Assembly: GCA_964581385.1 (NCBI GenBank)
Contig: CAZOOK010000011.1
Span: 1-64,000 of the forward strand
From: CAZOOK01 sp964581385
GTDB lineage: Bacteria; Pseudomonadota; Gammaproteobacteria; Nevskiales; Nevskiaceae
DNA length: 64,000 nucleotides
Direction: 5' to 3'
Each line of letters opens with the position of its first letter. The first letter of the stretch is position 1. The notes below the pieces were generated by a model that saw only the letters and a list, made by a program, of their open reading frames with translations, had not been told where the DNA came from and did not search any database. Both the position numbers and the translations under genes were made by a program. This document shows positions 7,547-16,754 of this stretch, piece by piece.

Positions 7547-10324
7547 ATGAACCGTAGTCTCGTGTTCTGCGCTTCATTGTGCCTCGCGGCCTGCGCCGCG
7601 ACACCTTCCTCGCCTGCCCGCACGGCGGGATCCACAGCGAGTGTAACGTCGGATTTGCCGTTGATCGACATTCCTTATACGCGGTTCACGCTGGCTAACG
7701 GGCTGACGGTCCTCGTGCACGAGGACCACAAGGCGCCGGTGGTCGCGGTCGATGTCTGGTATCACGTCGGCAGTAAGGACGAACCGGCGGGTCGCCACGG
7801 CTTCGCGCATCTGTTCGAGCACCTGATGTTCAACGGCTCGCAGCACTACGACGATGAGTATTTTCGCGCGCTGGAACCGGCCGGTGCGACCGATATGAAC
7901 GGCACGACCAACACCGACCGCACCAACTATTTCGAGACGGTGCCGACCGCCGCGTTCGATCGTGCCTTGTGGCTCGAATCGGACCGCATGGGCTATCTGA
8001 CCGGCGCGATCAACCAGGCCAAGCTCGACGAGCAGCGCGGCGTGGTGGAGAACGAGAAGCGGCAGGACGAGAACCAACCATACGGAAAGGTCGACGAGAT
8101 CATCGCCCGCGAAACCTATCCGTCCGGGCATCCCTATTCATGGACGACGATCGGTAGCGAAAAGGATCTCGATGCAGCCACCGTGAATGACGTGAAGGGC
8201 TGGTTCCGCAGCTATTACGGACCGAATAACGCGGTGCTGGTGATCGCCGGCGATGTCGATGTCGACACCGCCAAGGCAAAGGCGGAAAAGTATTTCAGTG
8301 CGCTGCCGCCGGGTCCGCCAGTCCCGCACGTCGAGGCTTGGCCCGCGCCGATGAACGGCGACAAGCACATGACCGTAGAGGATCGCGTGCCATTGCCACG
8401 GCTGTACCTCACCTGGAACGTGCCGGGCGACGGCAACCGCGATGCCGTTTTGCTGCAGCTCGCCGCGGATGTGCTGACCAGCGGTCGCGACAGCCGCCTG
8501 TTCCGCCGGCTGGTTTACACCGACCAGATCGCGTCTTCGGTCTCGGCGTCGGTGGATACAGACGAAATTGGCTCGCAATTCCACATTGTTGCCACAGCAC
8601 AGCCGGGCGGGAGTCTTGCGCCCATCGAAAAAGCGATCGAGGAAGAGCTTGCGGGTTTTCTACGCGACGGTCCGACCGCGGCGGAGCTGTCCTCTACGAA
8701 GTTCGCGATCTACAGCGGCTTCGTGCGCGGAGTGGACAAGGTCGGCGGCTTTTCCGGAAAAGCTGATCTGCTGGCTGCCAATGAAACATTTCACGGGGAC
8801 GCCGGCGAGTACAAGCAAGAACTGGCATGGCAGACGGCTGCGACGGGTGAAGATGTGCGCGACGCCGCGCAGCGATGGCTCGGGCAGACCGGCCGCTTTG
8901 CCCTCGAAGTGCTGCCTCGCCGGGAATTACAGACCGCAGCGGCGGACGTCGATCGCAAAACCCTGCCTGCTCTTGGCGTCGCACCGAAACTGAAAATTCC
9001 CCCGTTGCAACGCGCGACGCTGGCCAACGGCATGAAGCTGATCGTGGTCGAACGCCACGAGGTGCCCGCCGTCAGTTTCGACATGTTGTTCGATGCCGGG
9101 CGCGCAGCGGATGCAGGCATTCGCAGCGGCACCGCAGCCTTGACCATGGATATGCTCGACGAAGGCGCTGGCAATCTCGATGCGCTGGCAATCTCGCGTC
9201 GGCAGCGCGAGCTAGGAGCCGGCCTATCGTTCGCAGTTCACCGCGATACCTCTATTGCTGGTCTGTCAGCAATCAAGCCCCGCATGGCAGAATCGCTCGA
9301 TCTCTACGCCACGATCCTGCGCAATCCGAAGTTCCCGGAAAGCGAACTGGCGCGCCTCAAGAAACAGCAACTGGCGGCGATCGTTCAGGAGCAGGCGCAG
9401 CCGTTTGGAGTCGCGCGGCGGGTGCTGTCGCGATTGCTATACGGTGAAGGGCATCCGTATGCCTATGCCGGACTCGGATTGGTACAGGATGTGAAGGCGA
9501 TTTCGCGCGATGATCTCGTCACTTTTCAACGCACCTGGCTGCGGCCCGACAACGCAACGCTGGTCGTCGTCGGTGATACCACGCTTGCCGAAATCAAACC
9601 GCTGCTGGAAACACGCTTCGACAGTTGGCAGGCATCATCAACGCCTCTGCCGAACAAGAACATCGTCGAAGTTCCGTCACACCCGTCACCGCGTGTTTAC
9701 CTGATCGATAAGCCGGATGCGGAACAATCACTAGTGCTTGCCGCGAACCTCGCGCCGCCGGCCAGCGATCCTGACGACATCGCCATGCAGACAGTGAACA
9801 CCGTGCTTGGCGGCACGTTCATCTCACGCCTGAACATGAACCTGCGCGAGAACAAGCATTGGAGCTATGGCGCCAGTTCGTTCATCGGAGCGGCACGAGG
9901 GCAGCAGATTTTCGGCGCTTACGCCAATGTAGAACGCGCGCATACGGCCGAAGCGATCCGAGAAATGCGAGGCGAATTGAACGGCATCGTTGCCGGCAAG
10001 CCGATCACCCCGACCGAGGCGGCATCAGCGAAGCAAACGCTGGTGCTGGCGCTGCCGGGCGAATTCGAGGCCGCACCAGAACTCGCCGGTGCGATCAGCA
10101 CGCTAACCGAACTGAAGCTGCCGGACGACTATTGGAACGCTTATGTCCCGCAGGTCGAGGAACTGGGATCGACCCAGATGGAAAACGCCGCGATGCGACT
10201 CATAAAGCCGCAGGCACTGACATGGATCGTGGTCGGCGACCTCGCGCACATCGAAGACGCGATCCGAGGCGCGAACCTAGGAGCCGTGCAGGTTCTGGAC
10301 GGAGACGGTCGTGTTATCCGCTGA
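7547..10324 (+). CDS. M16 (pitrilysin) family zinc metallopeptidase, lipoprotein
   Basis: A 925-aa two-halved M16 peptidase. The N-terminus is a lipoprotein signal peptide with lipobox LAAC (lipidated Cys16), so the enzyme should be anchored in the envelope, probably facing the periplasm. The first half has the inverted zinc motif HLFEH (His88, Glu91, His92), with the downstream Glu in VVENEKRQDENQ; the second half, from about residue 490, has the fold but no HxxEH, as is usual for the non-catalytic half. Signature segments: GFAHLFEHLMFNGS, TTNTDRTNYFETVP, GHPYSWTTIGS, and GGTFISRLNMNLRENKHWSYG. Divergent from ampD with start codons less than 30 nt apart. The substrates are unknown. Confidence 0.93.
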   Translation: MNRSLVFCASLCLAACAATPSSPARTAGSTASVTSDLPLIDIPYTRFTLANGLTVLVHEDHKAPVVAVDVWYHVGSKDEPAGRHGFAHLFEHLMFNGSQHYDDEYFRALEPAGATDMNGTTNTDRTNYFETVPTAAFDRALWLESDRMGYLTGAINQAKLDEQRGVVENEKRQDENQPYGKVDEIIARETYPSGHPYSWTTIGSEKDLDAATVNDVKGWFRSYYGPNNAVLVIAGDVDVDTAKAKAEKYFSALPPGPPVPHVEAWPAPMNGDKHMTVEDRVPLPRLYLTWNVPGDGNRDAVLLQLAADVLTSGRDSRLFRRLVYTDQIASSVSASVDTDEIGSQFHIVATAQPGGSLAPIEKAIEEELAGFLRDGPTAAELSSTKFAIYSGFVRGVDKVGGFSGKADLLAANETFHGDAGEYKQELAWQTAATGEDVRDAAQRWLGQTGRFALEVLPRRELQTAAADVDRKTLPALGVAPKLKIPPLQRATLANGMKLIVVERHEVPAVSFDMLFDAGRAADAGIRSGTAALTMDMLDEGAGNLDALAISRRQRELGAGLSFAVHRDTSIAGLSAIKPRMAESLDLYATILRNPKFPESELARLKKQQLAAIVQEQAQPFGVARRVLSRLLYGEGHPYAYAGLGLVQDVKAISRDDLVTFQRTWLRPDNATLVVVGDTTLAEIKPLLETRFDSWQASSTPLPNKNIVEVPSHPSPRVYLIDKPDAEQSLVLAANLAPPASDPDDIAMQTVNTVLGGTFISRLNMNLRENKHWSYGASSFIGAARGQQIFGAYANVERAHTAEAIREMRGELNGIVAGKPITPTEAASAKQTLVLALPGEFEAAPELAGAISTLTELKLPDDYWNAYVPQVEELGSTQMENAAMRLIKPQALTWIVVGDLAHIEDAIRGANLGAVQVLDGDGRVIR

Positions 10325-10357
10325 CTTGCCAGCAGTCGGACGGCCGAGGCCGATTCG

Positions 10358-10684
10358 TCAGTTGAATTCGCCAAGCGGCCGCAGGAACGTGAATTTCGCA
10401 GGTTCCGTAACGAGACGTCTAGCCGGCGCCGAAACGTCGCCCGACAATGCTTCAAAGGGCAGACCCAGGATGAAGACCGCCGTGCCGAGAACAGTGGCGC
10501 CAAGACCCAACGGACGGCCCAGCGCCAGATCGAAGACCATCGCGGCGCCGCTCGGCTTGGTATCTCCGACATCTTGGGTATCCTGCGCTGCAGCGAGCGT
10601 CGGACCGCAAGACAGTGCCGCAACCATCGCGACGGTAACGAGGCGTCCCGAAACCTTGCCCAGACGCTTTGACGACGTATTCAT
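10358..10684 (-). CDS. Small envelope protein of unknown function
   Basis: A 108-aa protein. It starts with a signal peptide ending near TLAAAQ (about residue 33). The mature part has one hydrophobic segment, RPLGLGATVLGTAVFILGLPFEAL, followed by LVTEPAKFTFLRPLGEF at the C-terminus. I have seen this arrangement (a glycine-rich membrane segment and a terminal Phe-x-Arg-Pro-Leu-Gly) in small proteins of pseudomonads and xanthomonads that databases loosely label as multidrug transporter; nothing here supports transport. The ATG at 10684 has a GGGGGA sequence just upstream. Convergent with the M16 gene (33 nt apart) and divergent from trmL. Confidence 0.65.
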   Translation of the reverse strand: MNTSSKRLGKVSGRLVTVAMVAALSCGPTLAAAQDTQDVGDTKPSGAAMVFDLALGRPLGLGATVLGTAVFILGLPFEALSGDVSAPARRLVTEPAKFTFLRPLGEFN

Positions 10685-10796
10685 GATTTCCCCCGGATGG
10701 CCCATGCCTGACATTAATGGCCGCACGTATGGCAGCCTAGGCAGACGCCAAGCTGCTGTCAATATCATAAAGTCATTGTAAGGTATTGTGCGATAA

Positions 10797-11282
10797 GTGA
10801 TACATGTTGCCCTTTACGAGCCGGAAATCCCGCAGAACACCGGCAATATCATCCGTTTGTGCGCAAACACCGGCGCACGCCTGCATCTGATCCGTCCGCT
10901 CGGCTTCGTGCTCGACGACGCACGCCTGCGTCGAGCCGGCCTTGATTATCACGAGTATGCGGATCTGGTCGTACATGACAACCTCGACGGCCTGCGCGCC
11001 GCCGTTCCGCAAACGCGCTGGCTGGCGTTCACGACGAACGGTATGATTCGTTACGACCAAGGGCAGTACGAGGACGACAGCGTGCTTCTCTTCGGACCCG
11101 AAACGCGCGGTTTGCCGCCGGCGCTACTCGACGAACTGCCCGCCTCGCGGAAGCTTTTTCTCCCGCAGCAGCCGGGAATTCGCAGTCTGAATCTCGCGAA
11201 CGCAGTTGCGATTGCCACATATGAGGCATGGCGCCATGCAGGATTCGCAGGTGCCGCTGGTAGGCGCGGAGCATCGAAGTGA
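10797..11282 (+). CDS. trmL: tRNA (cytidine/uridine-2'-O-)-methyltransferase
   Basis: SPOUT-class methyltransferase that 2'-O-methylates the wobble nucleotide 34 of certain tRNA-Leu species. The 161-aa protein opens with HVALYEPEIPQNTGNIIRLCANTG and contains LLFGPETRGLP and the knot signature QPGIRSLNLANAVAIATYE, all diagnostic of TrmL. The start is GTG at 10797; a TAAGG lies 13 nt upstream, somewhat far. Length equals the family norm. The glycosyltransferase gene that follows begins 76 nt downstream on the same strand. Confidence 0.93.
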   Translation: MIHVALYEPEIPQNTGNIIRLCANTGARLHLIRPLGFVLDDARLRRAGLDYHEYADLVVHDNLDGLRAAVPQTRWLAFTTNGMIRYDQGQYEDDSVLLFGPETRGLPPALLDELPASRKLFLPQQPGIRSLNLANAVAIATYEAWRHAGFAGAAGRRGASK

Positions 11283-11358
11283 TTGGCTGTTGGCGGTAAC
11301 TCTTCAGCAACCTGCTAATCGGAATAAGCGGAATTCGAAACACGTGAAACTGGAAGAC

Positions 11359-12474
11359 ATGCAAGAAGCCGATGTACCTAGGCTGCGCACGGTAGCTGAG
11401 CTGTCGGTGATCGTTCCAACGTTCAATGAACGCGATAACGTCGCCGAACTGGTGCGGCTGCTGGATTTAGCGCTTCCGGAAATCGATTGGGAGGTTGTGT
11501 TCGTCGACGATGATTCCAGCGACGGCACCGCAGATGTGGTGCGTCAGTTGGCGCGGGCGGACGAACGAATTCGTTGCATCCAGCGTATCGGCCGGCGTGG
11601 TCTGGCTTCGGCCTGCATCGAGGGCATCCTGTCTTCTTCGGCCCCATATGTCGCTGTGATGGACGCGGATCTCCAGCACGATGAACGCATCCTTCCCACG
11701 ATGCTCGCGAAACTGAAGGATGAAAACATCGATATCGCCGTCGGCAGCCGTTACGTTGAGGGCGGTGGCGTCGGGAACTGGCAGGCCGATCGCGAGAAGA
11801 TGAGCCGGTTCGCGACTTGGTTGAGCAGTGTGGTCGTGCGCGCCGATCTGAGAGATCCAATGAGCGGACTTTTTATGGTTCGCCGCACGATATTCATGGA
11901 AGCGGTGAGGGATCTGTCCGGCATCGGATTCAAGATTCTGCTGGATTTGTTCGCATCCGCACCGCGCCGGCTGGCGTTCGTGGAAATCCCGTACAGCTTT
12001 CGCGCCCGTGCGGCGGGTGAATCGAAACTCGATTCTGCCGTGATGTGGGACTACCTCATGCTGCTTCTCGACAAGCTGGTCGGGCACTACATCCCCATCC
12101 GTTTCGTATCGTTCCTGATCATCGGTTTCGTCGGCGTGGGCATCCACATGTTGGTCCTGACTGCAGCCCTCAACGGTTTGCATGTCGCGTTCGACTGGGC
12201 GCAGGGAACAGCTACTGGCGTGGCTATGACCGCGAACTTCTTTCTGAACAATGCGCTCACCTATCGCGATCACCGTCTGAAAGGATGGAAAGCTGCACGA
12301 GGGCTGATTACATTCTACGCAGCTTGTGGTTTGGGAGCGGTTGCCAACGTCGGTATCGCCAGTGCCATATTCGAGCATCACTACCGCTGGTGGCTCGCGG
12401 GCATTGCTGGAATCGGAATCAGTGCTGTGTGGAATTACGCGGCCACGGCGATTTTCACGTGGAATAGAAAATAG
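11359..12474 (+). CDS. DPM1-type GT2 glycosyltransferase fused to a GtrA domain
   Basis: A 371-aa two-domain protein. Residues about 15-235 are a family-2 glycosyltransferase like polyprenol-phosphate mannosyl/glucosyl transferases: LSVIVPTFNERDNV, VVFVDDDSSDGTADV, VMDADLQHDERILP (DxD-type metal site) and DPMSGLFMVRR. Residues about 245-371 are a GtrA-like domain with four hydrophobic segments (PIRFVSFLIIGFVGVG, FFLNNALTYRDHR, ISAVWNYAATAIFTW). Such fusions are believed to make a polyprenol-phosphate sugar and move it across the inner membrane for GT-C enzymes; that fits the membrane protein encoded next. ATG 11359 follows GGAAG closely; GTG 11344 is an alternative. Confidence 0.88.
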   Translation: MQEADVPRLRTVAELSVIVPTFNERDNVAELVRLLDLALPEIDWEVVFVDDDSSDGTADVVRQLARADERIRCIQRIGRRGLASACIEGILSSSAPYVAVMDADLQHDERILPTMLAKLKDENIDIAVGSRYVEGGGVGNWQADREKMSRFATWLSSVVVRADLRDPMSGLFMVRRTIFMEAVRDLSGIGFKILLDLFASAPRRLAFVEIPYSFRARAAGESKLDSAVMWDYLMLLLDKLVGHYIPIRFVSFLIIGFVGVGIHMLVLTAALNGLHVAFDWAQGTATGVAMTANFFLNNALTYRDHRLKGWKAARGLITFYAACGLGAVANVGIASAIFEHHYRWWLAGIAGIGISAVWNYAATAIFTWNRK

Positions 12475-12567
12475 ACTGATCTTCTCGATATCAAGTGGTC
12501 ATCGGATTTTGGCCATCCGCTGACGGATAATTTTGAGCTGGCTCACAGAACGGGTTCATTTGGAACA

Positions 12568-14076
12568 ATGAAGGATATGGTGCGTGGGAAATACGCAGTG
12601 GAGAGTTCGCTGGCGCTGCTGTTCTTTCTAGTGTTCGCGATTTACGCGCTCGCGCTGCCCCTATATTTGATTCCAAGCCATTTTCCTCGTAGCTATAACG
12701 AGGGTTGGAACGCGTACCACGCAGCGGCGGCGATGAGCGGCGGCGGACTCTATCCACCCGCCGACTCGATGCTGGCGAACAATTATCCGCCGTTGTCGTT
12801 CTACCTCGTAGGGATCGTCGGAAAAATCGTCGGCGACTATATCGTCGCTGGCCGGCTGATTTCCGTGATATCGCTGGGAATCGTCACCTATAACGTTTTC
12901 CGGCTTTGCCAATGGCTCGGCGCCGGTAAATCCCTGGCAGCCGTGGGCGCAGGTGCATTCCTGATGGAAATCGCTACGCTTTCGGCGACATACATCGCGA
13001 TGGACGACCCACAGTTTTTGGCTCATGCCTTCATCACTTCGGCCGCCGTTATCTTTCTAAACGCATCGCCTCAGCTCGGTAGCCGCATGCTGCTTGCGGC
13101 GACGCTGGTGGTGGCGGGAGGGTTAGTCAAGCACAACGTTGTTTCCTTACCGCTGGCATTGTGCACGTGGGCTGCATTTTACGACCGCAAGCGCTTGTAC
13201 ATCTTTCTCCTGTGGCTGTTTGCGATAGGAAGCATTGCCCTCGCGCTCCTATACGGTATGTGGGGACGGATATTGGTTGACAGCGTATTGTTCCATGCGC
13301 GGGTCACAACCATGGAGCGGGCAGTGAAAATAAGTCTCGGCCTATTGCCCAGACTGGTACCGCTAATGCTGCTGACCATTGGGGCTTGTATTTGGCTGCG
13401 CAGCTCGCGGCAATCCCTGTTTCTGCTCGCGTATTTTTTATGGGCCAGCGTAACAAGCTTTTTAATGTTGTCCGGCGATGGCGTGATTCTCAACATTATC
13501 TTCGACGTTGTAATCGCGATCGTGATCGGATCGGTGGCATTTGTCTTCGCACTCGAAAAAAAGGAGGGGCACAATTCCGAATATTCCGCTATGTTGAGGA
13601 AAGGGGCCTTGTTGACCTTGGCTCTCTCCGCTCTCGGCTTTTACTTCGCTCAACCCAAGCAACAACATTTTCTCTCCAAAAGCGTCGAGACCCTGAACTA
13701 CGCCAGAGAATGGTCCGCGCTGGCCGATCGACTCGCGCGGACGAATGGTCCCGTCGCATGCGAAATGCTGTCCATCTGCTACTGGGCTCAAAAGCCGCCG
13801 GAAGTTGATTTTTTCAACTACAGCCAAAAAGTCAAAACAGGCCGCATTTCAGATTCCGAATTCAGGGACAAGCTTCACTCTCACTATTACCGCTTCGTTC
13901 TGATTGAGCTTTTATTCAAGAATCCAACCACGCGATTGCCGAGAGAAATCGAGGAGCAGTTGTTTTTGAACTACGAGCCGGTCTGGCTCGTCGCGGGTGG
14001 CAGCGGGTTGCTTCTGGCTCCTCTTCCGCAGAGCCTGGATGAATTGGACAAAGCGGAAAGTGCCAATTCGCCGTAA
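12568..14076 (+). CDS. Multi-pass membrane protein, probable GT-C glycosyltransferase
   Basis: A 502-aa inner-membrane protein with roughly ten hydrophobic segments up to about residue 350 and a soluble C-terminal part of about 150 residues. The first periplasmic loop has YNEGWNAYHAAAAM, and LANNYPPLSFYLVG follows, the layout of ArnT/PMT-like GT-C enzymes, where an acidic residue in this loop is catalytic (here Glu within NEGW). It would take a sugar from a polyprenol-phosphate donor, which the upstream DPM1/GtrA protein could supply. That pairing is inference. Base composition is low for the window (30 of 60 G+C in 13441-13500), hinting at a different origin. Stop codons with the following GT4 gene are convergent, 26 nt apart. 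Confidence 0.7.
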   Translation: MKDMVRGKYAVESSLALLFFLVFAIYALALPLYLIPSHFPRSYNEGWNAYHAAAAMSGGGLYPPADSMLANNYPPLSFYLVGIVGKIVGDYIVAGRLISVISLGIVTYNVFRLCQWLGAGKSLAAVGAGAFLMEIATLSATYIAMDDPQFLAHAFITSAAVIFLNASPQLGSRMLLAATLVVAGGLVKHNVVSLPLALCTWAAFYDRKRLYIFLLWLFAIGSIALALLYGMWGRILVDSVLFHARVTTMERAVKISLGLLPRLVPLMLLTIGACIWLRSSRQSLFLLAYFLWASVTSFLMLSGDGVILNIIFDVVIAIVIGSVAFVFALEKKEGHNSEYSAMLRKGALLTLALSALGFYFAQPKQQHFLSKSVETLNYAREWSALADRLARTNGPVACEMLSICYWAQKPPEVDFFNYSQKVKTGRISDSEFRDKLHSHYYRFVLIELLFKNPTTRLPREIEEQLFLNYEPVWLVAGGSGLLLAPLPQSLDELDKAESANSP

Positions 14077-14102
14077 CCGCGTCGTCTGCTTTGATGACGC
14101 GA

Positions 14103-15110
14103 TTATGTGCAGTAGAAAGAAAGCCGTTTGGACAGTTCGGATTCACTGAACATCGACTCGACTTTCCTGCGGGCCGCCAAGCCCACTTGCCGGCGTAACT
14201 CCGGATTTTTTCGGAGCTCCTCAAGTATCGATATCGCTTCGTCCTGTGTCTCGAACAGGAAGCCATCCACGCCATGTTCTATGAAATCCTTGTGTCCACC
14301 GTAAACGTGTGCAACGACGGGCAGGCCGCAAGCCATGGCTTCAAAAATAACGCGCCCGAAGGTTTCCAGCCAGGTACCTGTTCGATAAAAGAAGATATCG
14401 AGAGAATGGAGAAACTTGGGGGCGGGCTCCGCCATCGCCGGCATCAATTCAATGTTGTCGGAGGCTTTGATCATCCTTCGCATACAGGTTCCGCCCATCA
14501 ACCGCACCTTGCAGCCCTTGTCCGCAAAATGCTGATAGAGGGAGGGATCGTATAAAAAATGATGCTTCGAGAGCTCATCCCTGCTCAAACGCCCGATCAC
14601 CACCCGATCATCCGATGAGCTTCTGTGCTCGATGGCGGGTCTGAACAAATCAACATTGATTGGTGAAGGATGAATGACCGCTTCCACACCGAGCACATCC
14701 GCAAGAAACTTGCTAACGCACACCACTTCGGGTTCCGGTCCCACTTTTCTTAAATAGCCCACCAGATTTACAAAATCATAGTAATCCAGCGTGTTCGCAA
14801 GGATGATCTGGCGTCTGGGCCTGGCGATTTTGAGCCAGCTCTTGGGCTTCCAATAGACTCCCACGTATACGCAATTGGAGTTTCTTATTTCCGACAAGTA
14901 CTTCATTGGAGTCAGGTACTGAACCCGCTTCTCATCCTTCCAGAAAGCGTTCGCGGTGGATGTGCTATACCAACAAGCGGCTTTCGTCCGCTGGGACAGC
15001 ATTTCCCATAGTGTATAGGCCTCCCACTCGCTGCCGCCCGACGGATTCCGAAACGGGTTAATGATGTTGACAGGGTGAAGATCACCGCTGGGCGAGAAAA
15101 GTGGTTTCAT
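14103..15110 (-). CDS. GT4-family (GT-B fold) glycosyltransferase
   Basis: A 335-aa retaining glycosyltransferase of the GT1/GT4 type. The C-terminal donor domain has the E-x7-E signature in TWLETFGRVIFEAMACGLPVVAH, then GGHKDFIEHGVDGFLF. The N-terminus begins VNIINPFRNPSGGSEWEAYTLW, a normal acceptor-domain start. ATG 15110 was chosen; a TTG at 15134 that overlaps the stop of the preceding gene (TTGA) would add eight residues. It is the last gene of the minus-strand glycosyltransferase series. The coding sequence is AT-richer than its neighbours (26 of 60 G+C in 14881-14940), unlike the rest of the series. Donor and acceptor are unknown. Confidence 0.85.
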   Translation of the reverse strand: MKPLFSPSGDLHPVNIINPFRNPSGGSEWEAYTLWEMLSQRTKAACWYSTSTANAFWKDEKRVQYLTPMKYLSEIRNSNCVYVGVYWKPKSWLKIARPRRQIILANTLDYYDFVNLVGYLRKVGPEPEVVCVSKFLADVLGVEAVIHPSPINVDLFRPAIEHRSSSDDRVVIGRLSRDELSKHHFLYDPSLYQHFADKGCKVRLMGGTCMRRMIKASDNIELMPAMAEPAPKFLHSLDIFFYRTGTWLETFGRVIFEAMACGLPVVAHVYGGHKDFIEHGVDGFLFETQDEAISILEELRKNPELRRQVGLAARRKVESMFSESELSKRLSFYCT

Positions 15111-15130
15111 TGCCTCTCGGTATGGGGGCT

Positions 15131-15991
15131 TCAATTGATCGCCAGAGTTCTTGTCGCGAGATGCCGGCTTATGCCGGACAGCGCGTGGGTGCGTCGCCCG
15201 CTCAATAGTTCGGAAAGCCGCCGTTCATTATCGCTCAATCCCTGCCTGGGCGCTGCCGAGTGCCACAAATGGATTACAGAGGTGGCAAAGCGCCCTTCCT
15301 TCCGACATACCCCGCTATGGATGAGGCGGACGACCAGATCGGCATCCTCGTGTCCCCAACCTACATAACTTTCATCGAAACCGTCGATCTGCATGAAATC
15401 GTCACGCCAGATGGCAAGATTGCAGGTTTTCGCGCCGTGCCACTCGCGTGGCTTGCCTTTACGGGGCCAATTGGCGGGTAGGCGCAGCAAGGGTGCAAAG
15501 CGATTGATATCGCCGCGCCATCGTGCGCCGAGCCACGCGCCCGGTCGCCGCGCTGACCAGTCAGCCACCGCTTCCGGCGTGGATAGCAATCGTGTCGTGA
15601 AACGTTCCGACAGTAGAACCCGGTTACCTGCGACAAACCAGCCCGGTTCGGATAAGGCACGATGCGCGGCCAGAAAATCGGGCCGCGTCAGGCAATCGCC
15701 GTCGAGAAAGACCAGATAATCTCCCTTGCTCATGGCCACCGCGCGGTTTCGCGACTCCGCGGCGCGAAAATTCTGATGCGGTTGCCAAGCGTGTCGGACC
15801 GGAATGCGCGCTGTCTGCTGAAAGCCACCGATGACCGCAGCGGTCGCGGGGCCCGACCCATCATCCGCGACAACGATTTCAAACCGATCATCGTGCTGGC
15901 GATCGAGGCATTCGAGCACACGTTGCAAGGCTTGCGGCCACTCATAGGTGGTGACGATTACCGAGATGAATCCGGGCTTTCTCATGGTCAT
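15131..15991 (-). CDS. GT2 glycosyltransferase with C-terminal galactosyltransferase-like motif
   Basis: A 286-aa family-2 glycosyltransferase. It shows ISVIVTTYEWPQALQRVL at the start, IVVADDGSG, YLVFLDGDCLTRPDFL (DxD metal site) and, near the C-terminus, FDESYVGWGHEDADLVVRL, the Glyco_transf_7C motif found in galactosyl/N-acetylgalactosaminyl-type enzymes. Cytoplasmic; transfers a sugar to a growing lipid-linked or lipid A-core chain. The ATG at 15991 lies inside the end of the preceding gene, with GGGTGA just upstream, so translation is probably coupled. The specific sugar cannot be read. Confidence 0.87.
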   Translation of the reverse strand: MTMRKPGFISVIVTTYEWPQALQRVLECLDRQHDDRFEIVVADDGSGPATAAVIGGFQQTARIPVRHAWQPHQNFRAAESRNRAVAMSKGDYLVFLDGDCLTRPDFLAAHRALSEPGWFVAGNRVLLSERFTTRLLSTPEAVADWSARRPGAWLGARWRGDINRFAPLLRLPANWPRKGKPREWHGAKTCNLAIWRDDFMQIDGFDESYVGWGHEDADLVVRLIHSGVCRKEGRFATSVIHLWHSAAPRQGLSDNERRLSELLSGRRTHALSGISRHLATRTLAIN

Positions 15992-15995
15992 GACT

Positions 15996-16751
15996 TCACC
16001 CGGAAAGCCGTCCACCACGTTCCGCCAGCTTCAAGTATTTGTAATAGGCGCCTTCGGCGTTCGACACCGCGAGCACGAAGCCGAGTTTTCCATCGAGGAA
16101 GCCCGCTCGCAAAACATAGGTGCGTAGGAACGCAAAGAAACCGTGCAAAATCGCGCTGGCGAGGCCGGCACCGCGTCCGCGTTCCGCGAGGGCCATCGCG
16201 GCCGCTGTGGAATAGCTGTCCATTTTGCCGATCACCTGGGCCAGATTTTTGAACGGGTGGTGGATCAGGGGAACACGCAGACGACCGGTTCGGCCTTCAA
16301 CGAGCAATGCTTCGTGGACTGGCACATCGCTGAAACGCGCCGCGCCGCGCCGAAACAGGCGTGTGACGTAGTCAGGCCACCAGCCACCGTGCCGCATCGG
16401 CCTGCCAAGATAGGTGGATAACCGCGGCAACTCATAGGCGTCGGCCTCGGGCGCCAACAGAATGCCGTCGATCTCGGCGCGGAGTTCCGTGGAAACCCGT
16501 TCGTCGGCGTCCACGGAGAGCACCCACTCACACGTGGCCAGGGCTAGCGCACGATTCTTCTGCATGCCGAAACCGAGCCAGTTGGTGACATGCACATGCG
16601 GCGTGTAACGCCGGCAGATTGCCGCCGTTTCATCGTCGCTTCCGGAATCGACTACGATGATCTCGTCCGCCCAAGCCACGGATTCCAGACAAGCCGCAAT
16701 GCTCGCCGCTTCGTTGTAGGTGATGAGAATCACTGAGAGCGTGCTGCGCAT
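15996..16751 (-). CDS. WaaE/KdtX-like GT2 glycosyltransferase
   Basis: A 251-aa family-2 glycosyltransferase whose start, LSVILITYNEAASIAACLESVAWADEIIVVDSGSDDET, and later segments VLSVDADERVS, RHGGWWPDYVTRLFRR and VPVHEALLVEG match the WaaE/KdtX branch that adds beta-linked glucose to LPS inner-core heptose in Klebsiella and relatives. The C-terminus has the typical YVLRAGFLDGKLGFVLAVSNAEGAYYKYLKL. This is the best clue that the cluster builds LPS core. It lies 3 nt after the preceding gene's stop and overlaps the next start region. Confidence 0.86.
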   Translation of the reverse strand: MRSTLSVILITYNEAASIAACLESVAWADEIIVVDSGSDDETAAICRRYTPHVHVTNWLGFGMQKNRALALATCEWVLSVDADERVSTELRAEIDGILLAPEADAYELPRLSTYLGRPMRHGGWWPDYVTRLFRRGAARFSDVPVHEALLVEGRTGRLRVPLIHHPFKNLAQVIGKMDSYSTAAAMALAERGRGAGLASAILHGFFAFLRTYVLRAGFLDGKLGFVLAVSNAEGAYYKYLKLAERGGRLSG

Positions 16752-16754
16752 TTC

